Assembly (NCBI GenBank): GCA_017540945.1
Contig: JAFYAB010000014.1
Coordinates: 1 to 46,425 of the forward strand
Length of the DNA stretch: 46,425 nucleotides
From: Oscillospiraceae bacterium
Lineage (GTDB): Bacteria > Bacillota_A > Clostridia > Oscillospirales > Oscillospiraceae
Direction of reading: 5' to 3'
Part shown: positions 15,725 to 24,520 of the stretch, piece by piece
Layout of the letters: each line of letters opens with the position of its first letter
Numbering within the stretch: position 1 is the stretch's first letter
Notes under the pieces: generated by a model
The model's input: the letters and a program-made list of their open reading frames with translations, nothing else
Databases searched by the model: none
Told to the model about the DNA's origin: nothing
Made by a program: the position numbers and the translations under genes

Positions 15725-17688
15725 AGCGCAGTCTTCGACGCTGGCTGGCCATCTGCTTCGCCATGGCGCTGGTGATCTCCGTGACCGCCGCCTGCCTGTG
15801 GAGCTGGTACGACCTGCGGGAGAGCACCCTGGCCGAGCGCAAGGAGCGGGCCGTCAACTGCGCCCTGCTCACCGGGCAGACCCTGAAGCAGTCAGGCTTC
15901 GACTCCCGCCCCATGGGCTTTGGGCTGTCCTACGCCTTTGAGCGCAGCCATATGCGCCGGCTGTGCCAGATCTTTGAGATGGACTACCTCTACGTCTACA
16001 TCGTGGCGGAGGATCGACAGTCCATCACCTATCTGGTCAGCGTCGCCTCAGACGATCAGGCTGATCAGGCGATCCAGGACACCCGCTCCCAGGGCACGGT
16101 GGAGCCCCACGTCCTGCTGCCGGAGGAGCGCCAGATTCTGGACGGCAAGCTGGACGCGGCCCTGATCCAGACCGACAACGAAAAAGGCAGGGAGCTCACC
16201 TGGATCGTCCCCTATCGGGACCAGGGAGGCAATATTCTCGCGCTGATCGGCGCCGACTTCGGCTTCCAGGTGACCCAGAAGCTCCTGCTCCAGCGCACGC
16301 TGCGGCTTTTGATCCCCATTCTGCTGTCCATGCTGCTGGCCTACCTGATCCTGATGCTGCTGGTGACCAAGCGGGTCGTCCGGCCCATCCGGAAGCTGTC
16401 CGCCCGGATGAACTCCTTTGTGGCGGACCGGGACAAGCCCCTGGAGCCCGTGAGCATCCAATCGGTGGGCGAGATCGGCGAGATCGGCGAAGCCTTTGAA
16501 AAGATGCGCAGCGACACAAACGACTATCTGAGCCGCATCAGCGATCTGACAAAAAAGCAGACCGAGGCGGATGTCCAGATGAATGTGGCCCGCCGGATCC
16601 AGATGGGCCTGGTGCCCGAGCGGACCGAGCGGGCAGGCGCCGGTTGGGAGCTGGCCGCCGCCTCGCGGCCCACCCGCATGGTGGGCGGCGACTTCTACGA
16701 CGCCTTCCCCTGCGGCGACCGGATCTGTGCCCTGGTGGGAGACGTCTCCGGCAAGGGCGTCTCCGCGGCCCTCTTCATGTCCACCGCCAGGACCCTGCTG
16801 CGGGAAAAGCTGCTCTCGGGACTGGGCCCCGCCGAAGCCCTCAACGCCGCCAACGACACCCTCTGCTCCGTAAACCCGGAGGGCCTCTTTGCCACGGTCT
16901 TTGTGGGCTGTCTGGACCCGAAGACCGGCGAGCTCCTTTACGCCAACGCGGGCCATACCCGGCCCCTGCTCTGCGGTCCTGCCCCCGCGCTGCTGAATCC
17001 GGACCCGGGAATCGCTCTGGGTCTGTTTGAGGGCGCCGGCATCCAGGAGGAGCGGCTGCGGCTGGCACCAGGCGCGGGACTCCTGCTCTACACCGACGGC
17101 CTGACCGAGGCCCGCTCCCTGACGGAGGGCTTCTTCGGCGAGGAGCGCCTGCTGGAGGCCGCCAGATCCCTGCCCGCCGATCTCTCCGCCGGGCAGCTGC
17201 TGGATGCCATCGCGGGCGCCATGGACGCCTTCTGCGTCGGCGGCGATCAGTTTGACGATCTGGCGATCCTGGTGCTGCGGCATCCCGAACCGGAGCCGGA
17301 CTGGGAGTCCCTGCCGGTGGCCCTGTCGGCCTTTGATACCGTCAAGGCCCGGATCTTTGCCCTGCTGGGAGAAAACGCCGCGGCCCGCTCGGTGCTGCTG
17401 GCCTGCGACGAGATCCTGACCAACATTGTCTCCTACTCCGGTGCGGACCGGCTGCGCTTCCGCTGTCAGCGGGAGGACGGCGGGCTGCGGGTGGACTTTG
17501 CCGACAACGGGACCGCCTTCGATCCCAGTCAGGCGCCCCATGAGGCGGAATCCTTTGACGCCATGAGCGAGGGCGGCATGGGGCTGGGCCTGGTCCATCA
17601 GCTGGTTTCCTCCATGGAATACCGCCGCTGCGGGGAGGAAAATCGCCTTTGCCTGCACTTTGCCCCGGAGAAAGCGCCCGCGGACTGA
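15721..17688 (+). CDS. Membrane sensor with PP2C (SpoIIE/RsbU) phosphatase and HATPase domains
   Basis: The 655-residue protein has an N-terminal membrane helix (about 8-28), an outer sensor region of about 165 residues, a second membrane helix (about 197-218) and a HAMP linker with VVRPIRKLSARMN. A SpoIIE-type PP2C domain follows, with GGDFYD near 322, GDVSGKGVSAALFM, YTDGLTEAR and FDDLAILVLR, so the metal-binding Asp residues are present. Residues 535-650 form an RsbW/SpoIIAB-like ATPase with N box CDEILTN (562-568), DNGTAFDP (595-602) and GGMGLGL. The protein thus combines the phosphatase that reactivates a STAS protein with a domain that could phosphorylate it. It overlaps the STAS gene by 4 bases and lies in the NRPS operon, so it probably ties an outer signal to a sigma factor or other target. 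Confidence 0.92.
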   Translation: MKRSLRRWLAICFAMALVISVTAACLWSWYDLRESTLAERKERAVNCALLTGQTLKQSGFDSRPMGFGLSYAFERSHMRRLCQIFEMDYLYVYIVAEDRQSITYLVSVASDDQADQAIQDTRSQGTVEPHVLLPEERQILDGKLDAALIQTDNEKGRELTWIVPYRDQGGNILALIGADFGFQVTQKLLLQRTLRLLIPILLSMLLAYLILMLLVTKRVVRPIRKLSARMNSFVADRDKPLEPVSIQSVGEIGEIGEAFEKMRSDTNDYLSRISDLTKKQTEADVQMNVARRIQMGLVPERTERAGAGWELAAASRPTRMVGGDFYDAFPCGDRICALVGDVSGKGVSAALFMSTARTLLREKLLSGLGPAEALNAANDTLCSVNPEGLFATVFVGCLDPKTGELLYANAGHTRPLLCGPAPALLNPDPGIALGLFEGAGIQEERLRLAPGAGLLLYTDGLTEARSLTEGFFGEERLLEAARSLPADLSAGQLLDAIAGAMDAFCVGGDQFDDLAILVLRHPEPEPDWESLPVALSAFDTVKARIFALLGENAAARSVLLACDEILTNIVSYSGADRLRFRCQREDGGLRVDFADNGTAFDPSQAPHEAESFDAMSEGGMGLGLVHQLVSSMEYRRCGEENRLCLHFAPEKAPAD

Positions 17689-17747
17689 GCCCGGAGTCTC
17701 CGGGCTTTGGGCCGGACGACACCACAATTTTCATCGGAGGAACGAGC

Positions 17748-18215
17748 ATGCAGCTTCGATTTGCTGTTCTGGAGGATCTGCCCGCGGTAAACGTCCTGCG
17801 CAGGCAGGTCAACGAGCTCCATGTGACGGGACGGCCCGAGACCTTCAAGGCGGGCTTTCCGCCCGAGCTGGAGCACCACGTCTACACGGTTTTCCACGAC
17901 CCGGACCAAAAGATTCTCGTGGCCGAGGAGGACGGGCAGCTCTGCGGCTTCGCGGTGCTCCACCAGATCCGCAGGCCGGAAACGCCCTTCATGTACGAAC
18001 GGCGCTTTCTGGACGTGGATGAGTTTGGGGTAGCCCCGGCCTTTCGCCGCCGGGGCGTCGGCAGGGCGCTGATCGACCGGGCTAAGGCGTGGGCAAAGGA
18101 GCAAGGCTTCGACCGGCTGGAGCTCAACATGTGGGAGTTCAACCGGGACGCCCTGGCGTTCTATGAGGCGGTCGGTTTTCAAACCTATCGCCGGTATCTG
18201 GAGATCCCGCTGTAA
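17748..18215 (+). CDS. GNAT family N-acetyltransferase
   Basis: A 155-residue GNAT protein with the acetyl-CoA loop motif APAFRRRGVGRALIDRAKAWA (about residues 94-114) and a C-terminal ELNMWEFNRDALAFYEAVGF typical of Rim-like acetyltransferases. The start at 17748 follows TCGGAGGAAC; a longer frame from 17649 overlaps the phosphatase gene and is rejected. The gene lies 59 bases after the phosphatase gene and before the terminator at 18227, so it may be the last gene of the NRPS operon. It could modify an amine substrate or the peptide product, or be unrelated; the sequence does not decide this. Confidence 0.88.
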   Translation: MQLRFAVLEDLPAVNVLRRQVNELHVTGRPETFKAGFPPELEHHVYTVFHDPDQKILVAEEDGQLCGFAVLHQIRRPETPFMYERRFLDVDEFGVAPAFRRRGVGRALIDRAKAWAKEQGFDRLELNMWEFNRDALAFYEAVGFQTYRRYLEIPL

Positions 18216-18226
18216 AGCATAAAAAT

Positions 18227-18270
18227 CTGCCCCTGAAACGGCAATTCCGTTTCAGGGGCAGATCGTTTTT
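18227..18270. terminator. Bidirectional intrinsic terminator
   Basis: A perfect 15-bp stem (CTGCCCCTGAAACGG at 18227-18241, complement at 18247-18261) has a 5-base loop. T residues lie downstream (18266-18270), and on the minus strand the stem is followed by ATTTTTATG. It separates the convergent GNAT and XRE genes and ends both transcripts. Confidence 0.88.
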
Positions 18271-18277
18271 GGGGGGC

Positions 18278-19312
18278 TTACGCCTTCTCCCGCAGGCGGG
18301 CCAGCTCGGCCTTGGCGGTCTGGAGCTCGAGCTCTTCGGTGAAGCCCCACTCCTTTTCCAGCAGATCCACGATCCGGCCGTAGGTCTCGGCGGCCTTCGC
18401 GTAATCTCCGCGGATCTCCCAGATGTCCGCGATGGCCATCAGCTCATCCTGGAAGCGGGGGCGCCGGGGCTCCCGCTCAAAGGAGCGCTCGTAGAGGGTG
18501 ATGGCCCTGTCGTAGTCGCACTTGGCGGCGTAGTACTGGGCGGCCTCGAAGAGCCAGACGAAATCGTCCGGGTACTGTCTGCCCAGCTCCTCCACGATCC
18601 GGTCCGCCGTGGGCTCGTCGAAGCGGGCCAGGGCGATATGGGCCCGGTAGATCCCCACGTGGACGGGATTGACCCCCGGCATCCGGGCGTAGCGCGCCAG
18701 CAGGGCCTCGGCCTCGTCGGCCCGGTGGTCCGCCAGCAGATTGTCGAAGAGATAGGCGTAGGGCAGCGCCTCGTCGGGATTTGCCTCCACCAGCTCCCGG
18801 TAGAAGTCCACAGCCTTGTGGTGATTGGCGAAATTCCAGTCCCAGCAGGCGTGGCCCTCGGCCATCTGGAGCAAATACTGGCAGTTCTTCTCCCCCGGGG
18901 CTCTGCGGATGGCCTCCTTGGCCCAGCGCCGGACCTTCCCGGCGTCGGAGTACATCCGGTGCCAGTAGAGATAGGCCAGGAGCTCCGTAGCCCGTTTTTG
19001 ATGGGTCTCGTCCTGCAGCTGATCCTTCAGGAAGTCTTCATACTCCCGGAACAGCTCCTGGGGCAGGGTTTTTTCGTTATCCAGGCTGTTTTCGATGCGG
19101 TTCAGCCGCTGCTCGGCGCTGAGATCAAAAAGCTCGTCGATGCTGACGCCAAAGATCTCCGCCAGCTTGGGCAGCAGGGTGATGTCGGGCAGGGCCGCGC
19201 CGGTCTCCCATTTGGACACCGCCTGGGGACCCAGGCCCAGCTGCTCCGCCAGATTTTCCTGGGTGAGCCCCGCCTTGAAGCGGAGCTGTCTGATCTTCTT
19301 TCCAAGTTCCAT
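18278..19312 (-). CDS. XRE family regulator with TPR-like C-terminal domain
   Basis: The 344-residue protein starts with a Cro/CI helix-turn-helix (residues 4-60, KIRQLRFKAGLTQENLAEQLGLGPQAVSKWE written in two helices). About 250 residues of helical repeats rich in Ala, Tyr and Trp follow (for example ALLARYARMPGVNPVHVGI and KAAETYGRIVDLLEKEW). This pattern fits tetratricopeptide repeats that bind a peptide or protein signal, as in RRNPP-like or other XRE-TPR regulators. It is transcribed toward the NRPS operon from its own promoter (19350-19378). It may regulate that operon or other genes; no operator is recognisable. Confidence 0.85.
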   Translation of the reverse strand: MELGKKIRQLRFKAGLTQENLAEQLGLGPQAVSKWETGAALPDITLLPKLAEIFGVSIDELFDLSAEQRLNRIENSLDNEKTLPQELFREYEDFLKDQLQDETHQKRATELLAYLYWHRMYSDAGKVRRWAKEAIRRAPGEKNCQYLLQMAEGHACWDWNFANHHKAVDFYRELVEANPDEALPYAYLFDNLLADHRADEAEALLARYARMPGVNPVHVGIYRAHIALARFDEPTADRIVEELGRQYPDDFVWLFEAAQYYAAKCDYDRAITLYERSFEREPRRPRFQDELMAIADIWEIRGDYAKAAETYGRIVDLLEKEWGFTEELELQTAKAELARLREKA

Positions 19313-19349
19313 GATTCTGTCCTCCTGTTTTGTTTTTGCTTACACCATG

Positions 19350-19378
19350 ATTATAGAACAGAGTTTTCGCAAAAACAA
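19350..19378 (-). promoter_or_regulatory. Sigma-A type promoter for the XRE/TPR regulator
   Basis: On the minus strand TTGTTT (19378-19373) and TATAAT (19355-19350) are spaced by 17 bases, about 38 bases before the start. AGGAGG sits directly before the ATG. Confidence 0.65.
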
Positions 19379-19598
19379 TGGCGCGGCCTTCGAGTTGGCT
19401 CGCCTGTTGGTGGAGTCGCCATCGTGTTTCGCGTCAAAGGGCGGCGCATCGATCCCATTGTATCCGGTGCCCTCCGGCTTGTCAAGCCCCGGGGCCCGCG
19501 AAAAACATGTGGCTTTTTTCGGCGACTTGTGCTATACTCAGCGCAGAAGAGCAGCGGCTCCGCGCCGCCACTGAAAAATGTTCAGAGGAATTGTCCGT

Positions 19599-21173
19599 AT
19601 GCAAACGCCCATCCGCGATTTCGTGCTCCGTTATGAATCCCTCCGTCCCGCCCGGTTCCATATGCCGGGGCACAAGGGCCGGGGGCCCTTGGGTTGCGAG
19701 GAATGGGACATCACGGAGATCCCGGGGGCCGATTCCCTCTGCGAGGCTGCCGGGATCATCGCCGGGAGCGAGGCCAACGCCTCGAAGCTCTTCGGCTGCC
19801 CCACGTTTTACTCCACGGAGGGATCGTCCCACTGCATCCGGGCGATGCTCCTGCTGGCGATGCAGTATACCTGTAGGGACAAGCATTGCTTGTCCGCCAG
19901 ATCCGATGAGGCAACATGGGACGGGGAAAAACGGATTGCCACGGCCAGTGTGCGCACTGGCCTCGCAATGACAGATACGAAACGATTCCGCGTCCTGGCG
20001 GCCCGGAACGTGCATCGGGCCTTTCTGACCGCGGCGGCGCTGCTGGATCTGGACGTCTGCTGGCTTCCAAATGTGGACGGCTCGTATCTCTCCGCGTCAG
20101 TGACGCCGGAGGCCCTGGACGCAGCCCTGGCGGAAACCGGAGCTTCGGCGGTCTATCTGACCTGCCCGGACTATTTGGGCTTTCTGCCCGATCTGCGGCC
20201 TCTGGCCGCCGTCTGCCACAGCCGGGGCGCCCTGCTGCTGGTGGACAACGCCCACGGGGCCTATCTGCGCTTCCTCTCCCCCTCCCGGCACCCCATGGAC
20301 CTGGGGGCCGACCTCTGCTGCGACTCCGCCCACAAGACCCTGCCCGTGCTGACGGGCGGGGCGTACCTGCACGTATCCGAAGCGCTCAGCACAGGGGAAG
20401 GCGCTCTGCATCCTCAGGCCGTGCGCGACGCTTTGGCGCTCTTCGGGTCTACGAGCCCGTCCTATCTGATTTTGCAGTCCCTCGATCTTGACAATCCCTA
20501 TTTGGAAACCCTGTCCGAAGAGCTGGCGGCCTTTTTGCCCCGGGTCGAGGCCCTGAAGACCCGGCTGCGGGCCGCGGGCTGGCGGCTGATGGGCGACGAG
20601 CCCCTGAAGCTGACGCTTTGCTGTCATTCTGAGCCTTGCCCTGAGCAAGGTCGAAGGGGAAGCGAAGAATCCGTACTCCCTGCGGCCCAAAAGGACGGGG
20701 GAACGGATCCTTCGACTCCGCTCCGCTCCGCTCAGGATGACAAACCCGGGAACGGTCTCGCGCTGGCCGCCGCCCTGGAACGGGAAGGGATCCTCTGCGA
20801 ATTCGCGGACCCGGATTTCGCGGTGTTTATGCTCTCGCCGCAGAATACGCAGGAGGAGCTGGATCGGCTGGAGCAAGCCCTCATCAGGGAAATCCGCCCT
20901 CGACAATCCGGCGCAAGCCGGCAAATAAAACCACTTGTCCCCTGTCACTTATCACCTGTCGCTTCTCCCGTCTGCTCCATCCGGGAGGCCATGCTGGCCC
21001 CGGCGGAGACGGTCCCGGCGGCAAAGAGCCTGGGGCGGGTGCTGGCAACGCCCGGGGTGAGCTGCCCCCCCGCGGTGCCCATCCTCATGCCGGGAGAGCG
21101 GATTTCAGCAGCCGACCTCGTCGCCTTTGAACGATATGGGATCGAAGCGGTATCTGTATTGTCCCTCAAATAA
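19599..21173 (+). CDS. Orn/Lys/Arg decarboxylase homologue with three in-frame repeat insertions
   Basis: A fold-type I PLP enzyme of the YaaO/SpeA family: RPARFHMPGHKGRG at the N-terminus, FGCPTFYSTEGSSHCIRAML, LVDNAHGAYL and the PLP lysine in CDSAHKTLPVLTGG. The C-terminal domain has PAVPILMPGERI. The start at 19599 follows AGAGGA; ATG 19578 has no ribosome binding site. A possible -10 (TATACT) lies at 19533-19538. The 524 residues include three segments foreign to the family, coded by dispersed repeats: about 41 residues from 19864, about 44 from 20623 and about 24 from 20900. Without them the protein would have about 415 residues. The frame is kept throughout. Whether the enzyme still works is open; the first insert lies in the large domain between conserved blocks. 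Confidence 0.8.
   Translation: MQTPIRDFVLRYESLRPARFHMPGHKGRGPLGCEEWDITEIPGADSLCEAAGIIAGSEANASKLFGCPTFYSTEGSSHCIRAMLLLAMQYTCRDKHCLSARSDEATWDGEKRIATASVRTGLAMTDTKRFRVLAARNVHRAFLTAAALLDLDVCWLPNVDGSYLSASVTPEALDAALAETGASAVYLTCPDYLGFLPDLRPLAAVCHSRGALLLVDNAHGAYLRFLSPSRHPMDLGADLCCDSAHKTLPVLTGGAYLHVSEALSTGEGALHPQAVRDALALFGSTSPSYLILQSLDLDNPYLETLSEELAAFLPRVEALKTRLRAAGWRLMGDEPLKLTLCCHSEPCPEQGRRGSEESVLPAAQKDGGTDPSTPLRSAQDDKPGNGLALAAALEREGILCEFADPDFAVFMLSPQNTQEELDRLEQALIREIRPRQSGASRQIKPLVPCHLSPVASPVCSIREAMLAPAETVPAAKSLGRVLATPGVSCPPAVPILMPGERISAADLVAFERYGIEAVSVLSLK
19864..19990 (+). repeat. In-frame repeat insertion 1 in the decarboxylase gene
   Basis: The segment contains the palindrome GGACAAGCATTGCTTGTCC behind a TAG, identical to the REP-like elements near 34324 and 35433. 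It then has GGATTGCCACGGCCAGTG with TGCGCACTGGCCTCGCAATG, a second palindromic repeat. It codes for YTCRDKHCLSARSDEATW and more, about 41 residues, between the conserved CIRAMLLLAMQ and RVLAARNVHRAF. Confidence 0.8.
20623..20755 (+). repeat. In-frame repeat insertion 2 in the decarboxylase gene
   Basis: The element is bounded by the inverted ends TGTCATTCTGAGC and GCTCAGGATGACA, with GAAGCGAAGAATCC and GGATCCTTCGACTC inside, which also pair. This type of repeat is common between genes in many gut bacteria. Here it codes for about 44 residues (CHSEPCPEQGRRGSEES and onward) in the middle of the C-terminal part. Confidence 0.8.
20900..20970 (+). repeat. In-frame repeat insertion 3 in the decarboxylase gene
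   Basis: CGACAATCCGGCGCAAGCCG followed by CTTGTCCCCTGTCACTTATC and ACCTGTCGCTTCTCCC has low-complexity direct repeats (CCTGTCxCTT) unlike the rest of the gene. It codes for about 24 residues rich in Pro, Ser and Val between IREIRP and CSIREAMLAPAE. The ends of the insert are less clear than for the other two. Confidence 0.55.
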
Positions 21174-21208
21174 AACAGGCTGCATGGTCTGTTTTTATTT
21201 GCGGGATA

Positions 21209-21244
21209 ATTACCTATTGACAAAGTAGGTAATTGTGTTATAAT
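21209..21244 (+). promoter_or_regulatory. Promoter with overlapping operator for the isc operon
   Basis: TTGACA (21217-21222) and TATAAT (21239-21244) are spaced by 16 bases. The inverted repeat ATTACCTA-N9-TAGGTAAT (21209-21216 and 21226-21233) covers the -35. The layout resembles Rrf2-family operators such as those of CymR and IscR, so the Rrf2 protein encoded at 22961 is the likely ligand. The promoter call is firm; the regulator is inferred from position. Confidence 0.75.
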
Positions 21245-21273
21245 ACCTCCAGAGAAACAAAAGGAGGCTCCTT

Positions 21274-22467
<1,194 letters not shown>

Positions 22468-22473
22468 TATATC

Positions 22474-22497
22474 GCGGCGCACACTGTGCGCCGCTAC
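22474..22497. repeat. Short GTAG-headed palindrome between iscS and iscU
   Basis: The core GGCGCACACTGTGCGCC is a near-perfect palindrome. Read on the minus strand it begins with GTAG followed by the palindrome, the layout of REP elements. The same core recurs at 27390-27411. It may form a hairpin between two co-transcribed genes. Confidence 0.75.
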
Positions 22498-22525
22498 CGA
22501 ACTATGAACCAAAGGAGATAATCAA

Positions 22526-22957
22526 ATGGCACTTTATTCCGAAAAGGTTATGGACCACTTCCGCAATCCCCGGAACGTGGGCGTCATCGAGGACGCCGAC
22601 GGCGTGGGCGAGGTGGGAAACGCCAAATGCGGCGACATCATGAAGATCTATCTGAAGATCAAGGACGACAGGATCGATGACGTGAAATTCGAGACCTTCG
22701 GCTGCGGCTCCGCCATCGCCTCCAGCTCCATGGCCACGGAGCTCATCAAGGGCCAGCCCGTGTCCGAGGCTCTGAAGCTGACCAACCAGGCGGTCACCGA
22801 GGCCCTGGACGGCCTGCCCGCCCACAAGCTCCACTGCTCCGTCCTGGCGGAGGAGGCCATCAAGGCGGCCATGAAGGACTACTACGACCGCCACGGCATC
22901 GCCTACGACGAGAGCCAGTTCCCCGCCGCCCACGACTGTGAGCACTGCGGCGTATAA
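22526..22957 (+). CDS. iscU: Fe-S cluster assembly scaffold protein (IscU/NifU-like)
   Basis: The 143-residue protein has the NifU N-terminal fold with the three cluster-binding cysteines in GNAKCGD, ETFGCGSAIASS and HKLHCSVLAEEA, and the N-terminal VMDHFRNPRNVG. It receives sulfur from IscS and builds [2Fe-2S] clusters. The C-terminus adds a short tail with two more cysteines (CEHCGV) that is common in Firmicute homologues. AAAGGAG is well placed before the start. The Rrf2 gene starts 3 bases after its stop. Confidence 0.95.
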   Translation: MALYSEKVMDHFRNPRNVGVIEDADGVGEVGNAKCGDIMKIYLKIKDDRIDDVKFETFGCGSAIASSSMATELIKGQPVSEALKLTNQAVTEALDGLPAHKLHCSVLAEEAIKAAMKDYYDRHGIAYDESQFPAAHDCEHCGV

Positions 22958-22960
22958 GTC

Positions 22961-23359
22961 ATGGCTGCGATGATTTCCAGCCGGGGCCGCTATGCCCTGC
23001 GCGTCATGACCGACCTGGCGGCCCAGGACCCGGAACGGCCGGTGGCTCTGAAGGAGATCGCCGCGCGGCAGGCGCTGTCCCAGAAGTATCTGGAGGCCAT
23101 CATGACCACCCTCTCCAAGGGCGGTCTGGTGGAGGGTCAGCACGGCAAGGGCGGCGGCTATCGCCTGAGCCGGAGGCCGGAGGAGTACTCCCTGGGAGAG
23201 ATCCTGCGGCTCACCGAGGGCAGTCTGGCCCCCGTGGCCTGTCTGGAGGACGGCGCCGAGCGCTGCGCCCACCCCTGCTCCTCCCTGCCCGTATGGGAGG
23301 AGCTGGAGCGGCTGGTGGCCGATTATCTGGACAGCGTCAGTCTGGCGGATCTTCTGTAA
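22961..23359 (+). CDS. Rrf2 family transcriptional regulator (IscR-like)
   Basis: The 132-residue protein has the winged helix of the Rrf2 family (SRGRYALRVMTDLA, then IAARQALSQKYLEAIMTTL, then GKGGGYRLSR). Three cysteines follow at 94, 102 and 106 (C-x7-C-x3-C), the likely [2Fe-2S] ligands as in IscR, though the spacing differs from the x5/x5 of E. coli. It is the last gene of the iscS-iscU operon and probably binds the inverted repeat at 21209-21233, giving feedback by cluster status. A CymR-type role in cysteine control is an alternative, but the cysteines favour the cluster sensor. Confidence 0.88.
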   Translation: MAAMISSRGRYALRVMTDLAAQDPERPVALKEIAARQALSQKYLEAIMTTLSKGGLVEGQHGKGGGYRLSRRPEEYSLGEILRLTEGSLAPVACLEDGAERCAHPCSSLPVWEELERLVADYLDSVSLADLL

Positions 23360-23384
23360 AATCACGGTCTTTGGTTCTAAGGTT

Positions 23385-23416
23385 CCCTCCCGCGTCATAT
23401 CTATGACACGGGAGGG
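23385..23416 (+). terminator. Hairpin after the isc operon that also covers the spoIIP ribosome binding site
   Basis: CCCTCCCGCGTCATA (23385-23399) pairs with TATGACACGGGAGGG (23402-23416), 15 bp with one mismatch. The 3' arm contains GGGAGGG, the only ribosome binding site for the ATG at 23423. ATTTTC follows, a weak T run. It may end the isc transcript, and it would hide the start site of spoIIP in any read-through RNA. Confidence 0.6.
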
Positions 23417-23422
23417 ATTTTC

Positions 23423-24520
23423 ATGTACCCGATACTGTACCGTAAGAAAACGCGGACGAGCTTCCTGGCCTGCCTGCTTCTGCTTGCCTTGACGATCCGC
23501 GTCCTTGGCGAGCCGGAGCTGCGCGGAATGGTCTGGGCGCGAACGAAGGACGTCCTGGGCAGCGAGGCGCTTTTCAGGACGGTGCTGTTCTTGGAAACCG
23601 GCGTCCTGCCCGAAAAGCTGTCCACCCCTGTTCAGCTTCCGCCCGCCGGAGACGAGCCCGCCCCGGAACGCGGGAATCTTCCCGCCGCTGCCGTAAGCCA
23701 GACCGAAGACACGCAGACTCCCGCAACGGCCGCGCCGACCCCCTTCACGACGGAGGCCGTCCCCGCGGCTGTCGCCCCACAGCCCGCGCCGTTTACGGCG
23801 GCGGAGGCGGAGGCCCTCTCCCTCCGGGGGAACTGCACATACCCGGTGGACAAGGCCGCCCTGCTGCTGCGGCCCCTGGGCTGGCCTTCCCTGCCAGGGC
23901 CCAAGGTGCTGATCCTCCACAGTCACTCCTGTGAGGCCTATACCCAGAGCGAGGGACACAGCTACCTTGCCAGCGACAATTACCGGACCCTGGACCTGTC
24001 CAACAACGTCACAGCAGTGGGGGACGCCCTGGCGGAAGCTCTGGCCGACTTGGGGGTGGAGCTCATCCATGACCGGAGCTACAACGACTATCCCAGCTAC
24101 AACGCCTCCTACGGGGTGGCCCGGGAGAAGATCCAGGCCTATCTGGAGCAATACCCCTCCATCGTACTGGTGCTGGACCTGCACCGGGACGCCCTGGAAA
24201 AGCCCGTCCGGGAGACAGTGGAGCGGGACGGTCAAACGCTGGCGCCTCTGATGCTGGCCGTGGGCAGCGACCAGGGCGGGCTCAACCATCCCCACTGGGA
24301 GGACAACCTCTCCTGCGGTCTCAAGCTCCAGGCTCTGGGCTGCCGGGACGAGCCCTGTCTGTTCAAGAAGCTCTCCTTCCGAAAGGAGCGCTTCAACGGG
24401 GACCTGTCCCCCGGCGCTCTCATCGTGGAGGTAGGCTCCACGGAGAACACCCTGGAGGAGGCCCAGGCCTCCATGCCCTATCTGGCGCGGTATATCGCGG
24501 AGCTGCTGCGCTGCCCATAA
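23423..24520 (+). CDS. spoIIP: Stage II sporulation protein P
   Basis: The 365-residue protein has an N-terminal membrane helix (about residues 10-26), a Pro/Ala-rich linker of about 100 residues, and the SpoIIP catalytic domain with VLILHSHSCEAYTQ (zinc His), YRTLDLSNNVTAVGDALAEAL, DLGVELIHDRSYNDYPSYNASYG and VLVLDLHRDAL. SpoIIP is a peptidoglycan amidase and endopeptidase that acts with SpoIID during engulfment in the mother cell. Its presence shows that the organism carries the sporulation programme. A SpoIIQ-like gene is also in this window at 29969. I see no clear sigma-E promoter in the short upstream gap. Confidence 0.92.
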   Translation: MYPILYRKKTRTSFLACLLLLALTIRVLGEPELRGMVWARTKDVLGSEALFRTVLFLETGVLPEKLSTPVQLPPAGDEPAPERGNLPAAAVSQTEDTQTPATAAPTPFTTEAVPAAVAPQPAPFTAAEAEALSLRGNCTYPVDKAALLLRPLGWPSLPGPKVLILHSHSCEAYTQSEGHSYLASDNYRTLDLSNNVTAVGDALAEALADLGVELIHDRSYNDYPSYNASYGVAREKIQAYLEQYPSIVLVLDLHRDALEKPVRETVERDGQTLAPLMLAVGSDQGGLNHPHWEDNLSCGLKLQALGCRDEPCLFKKLSFRKERFNGDLSPGALIVEVGSTENTLEEAQASMPYLARYIAELLRCP

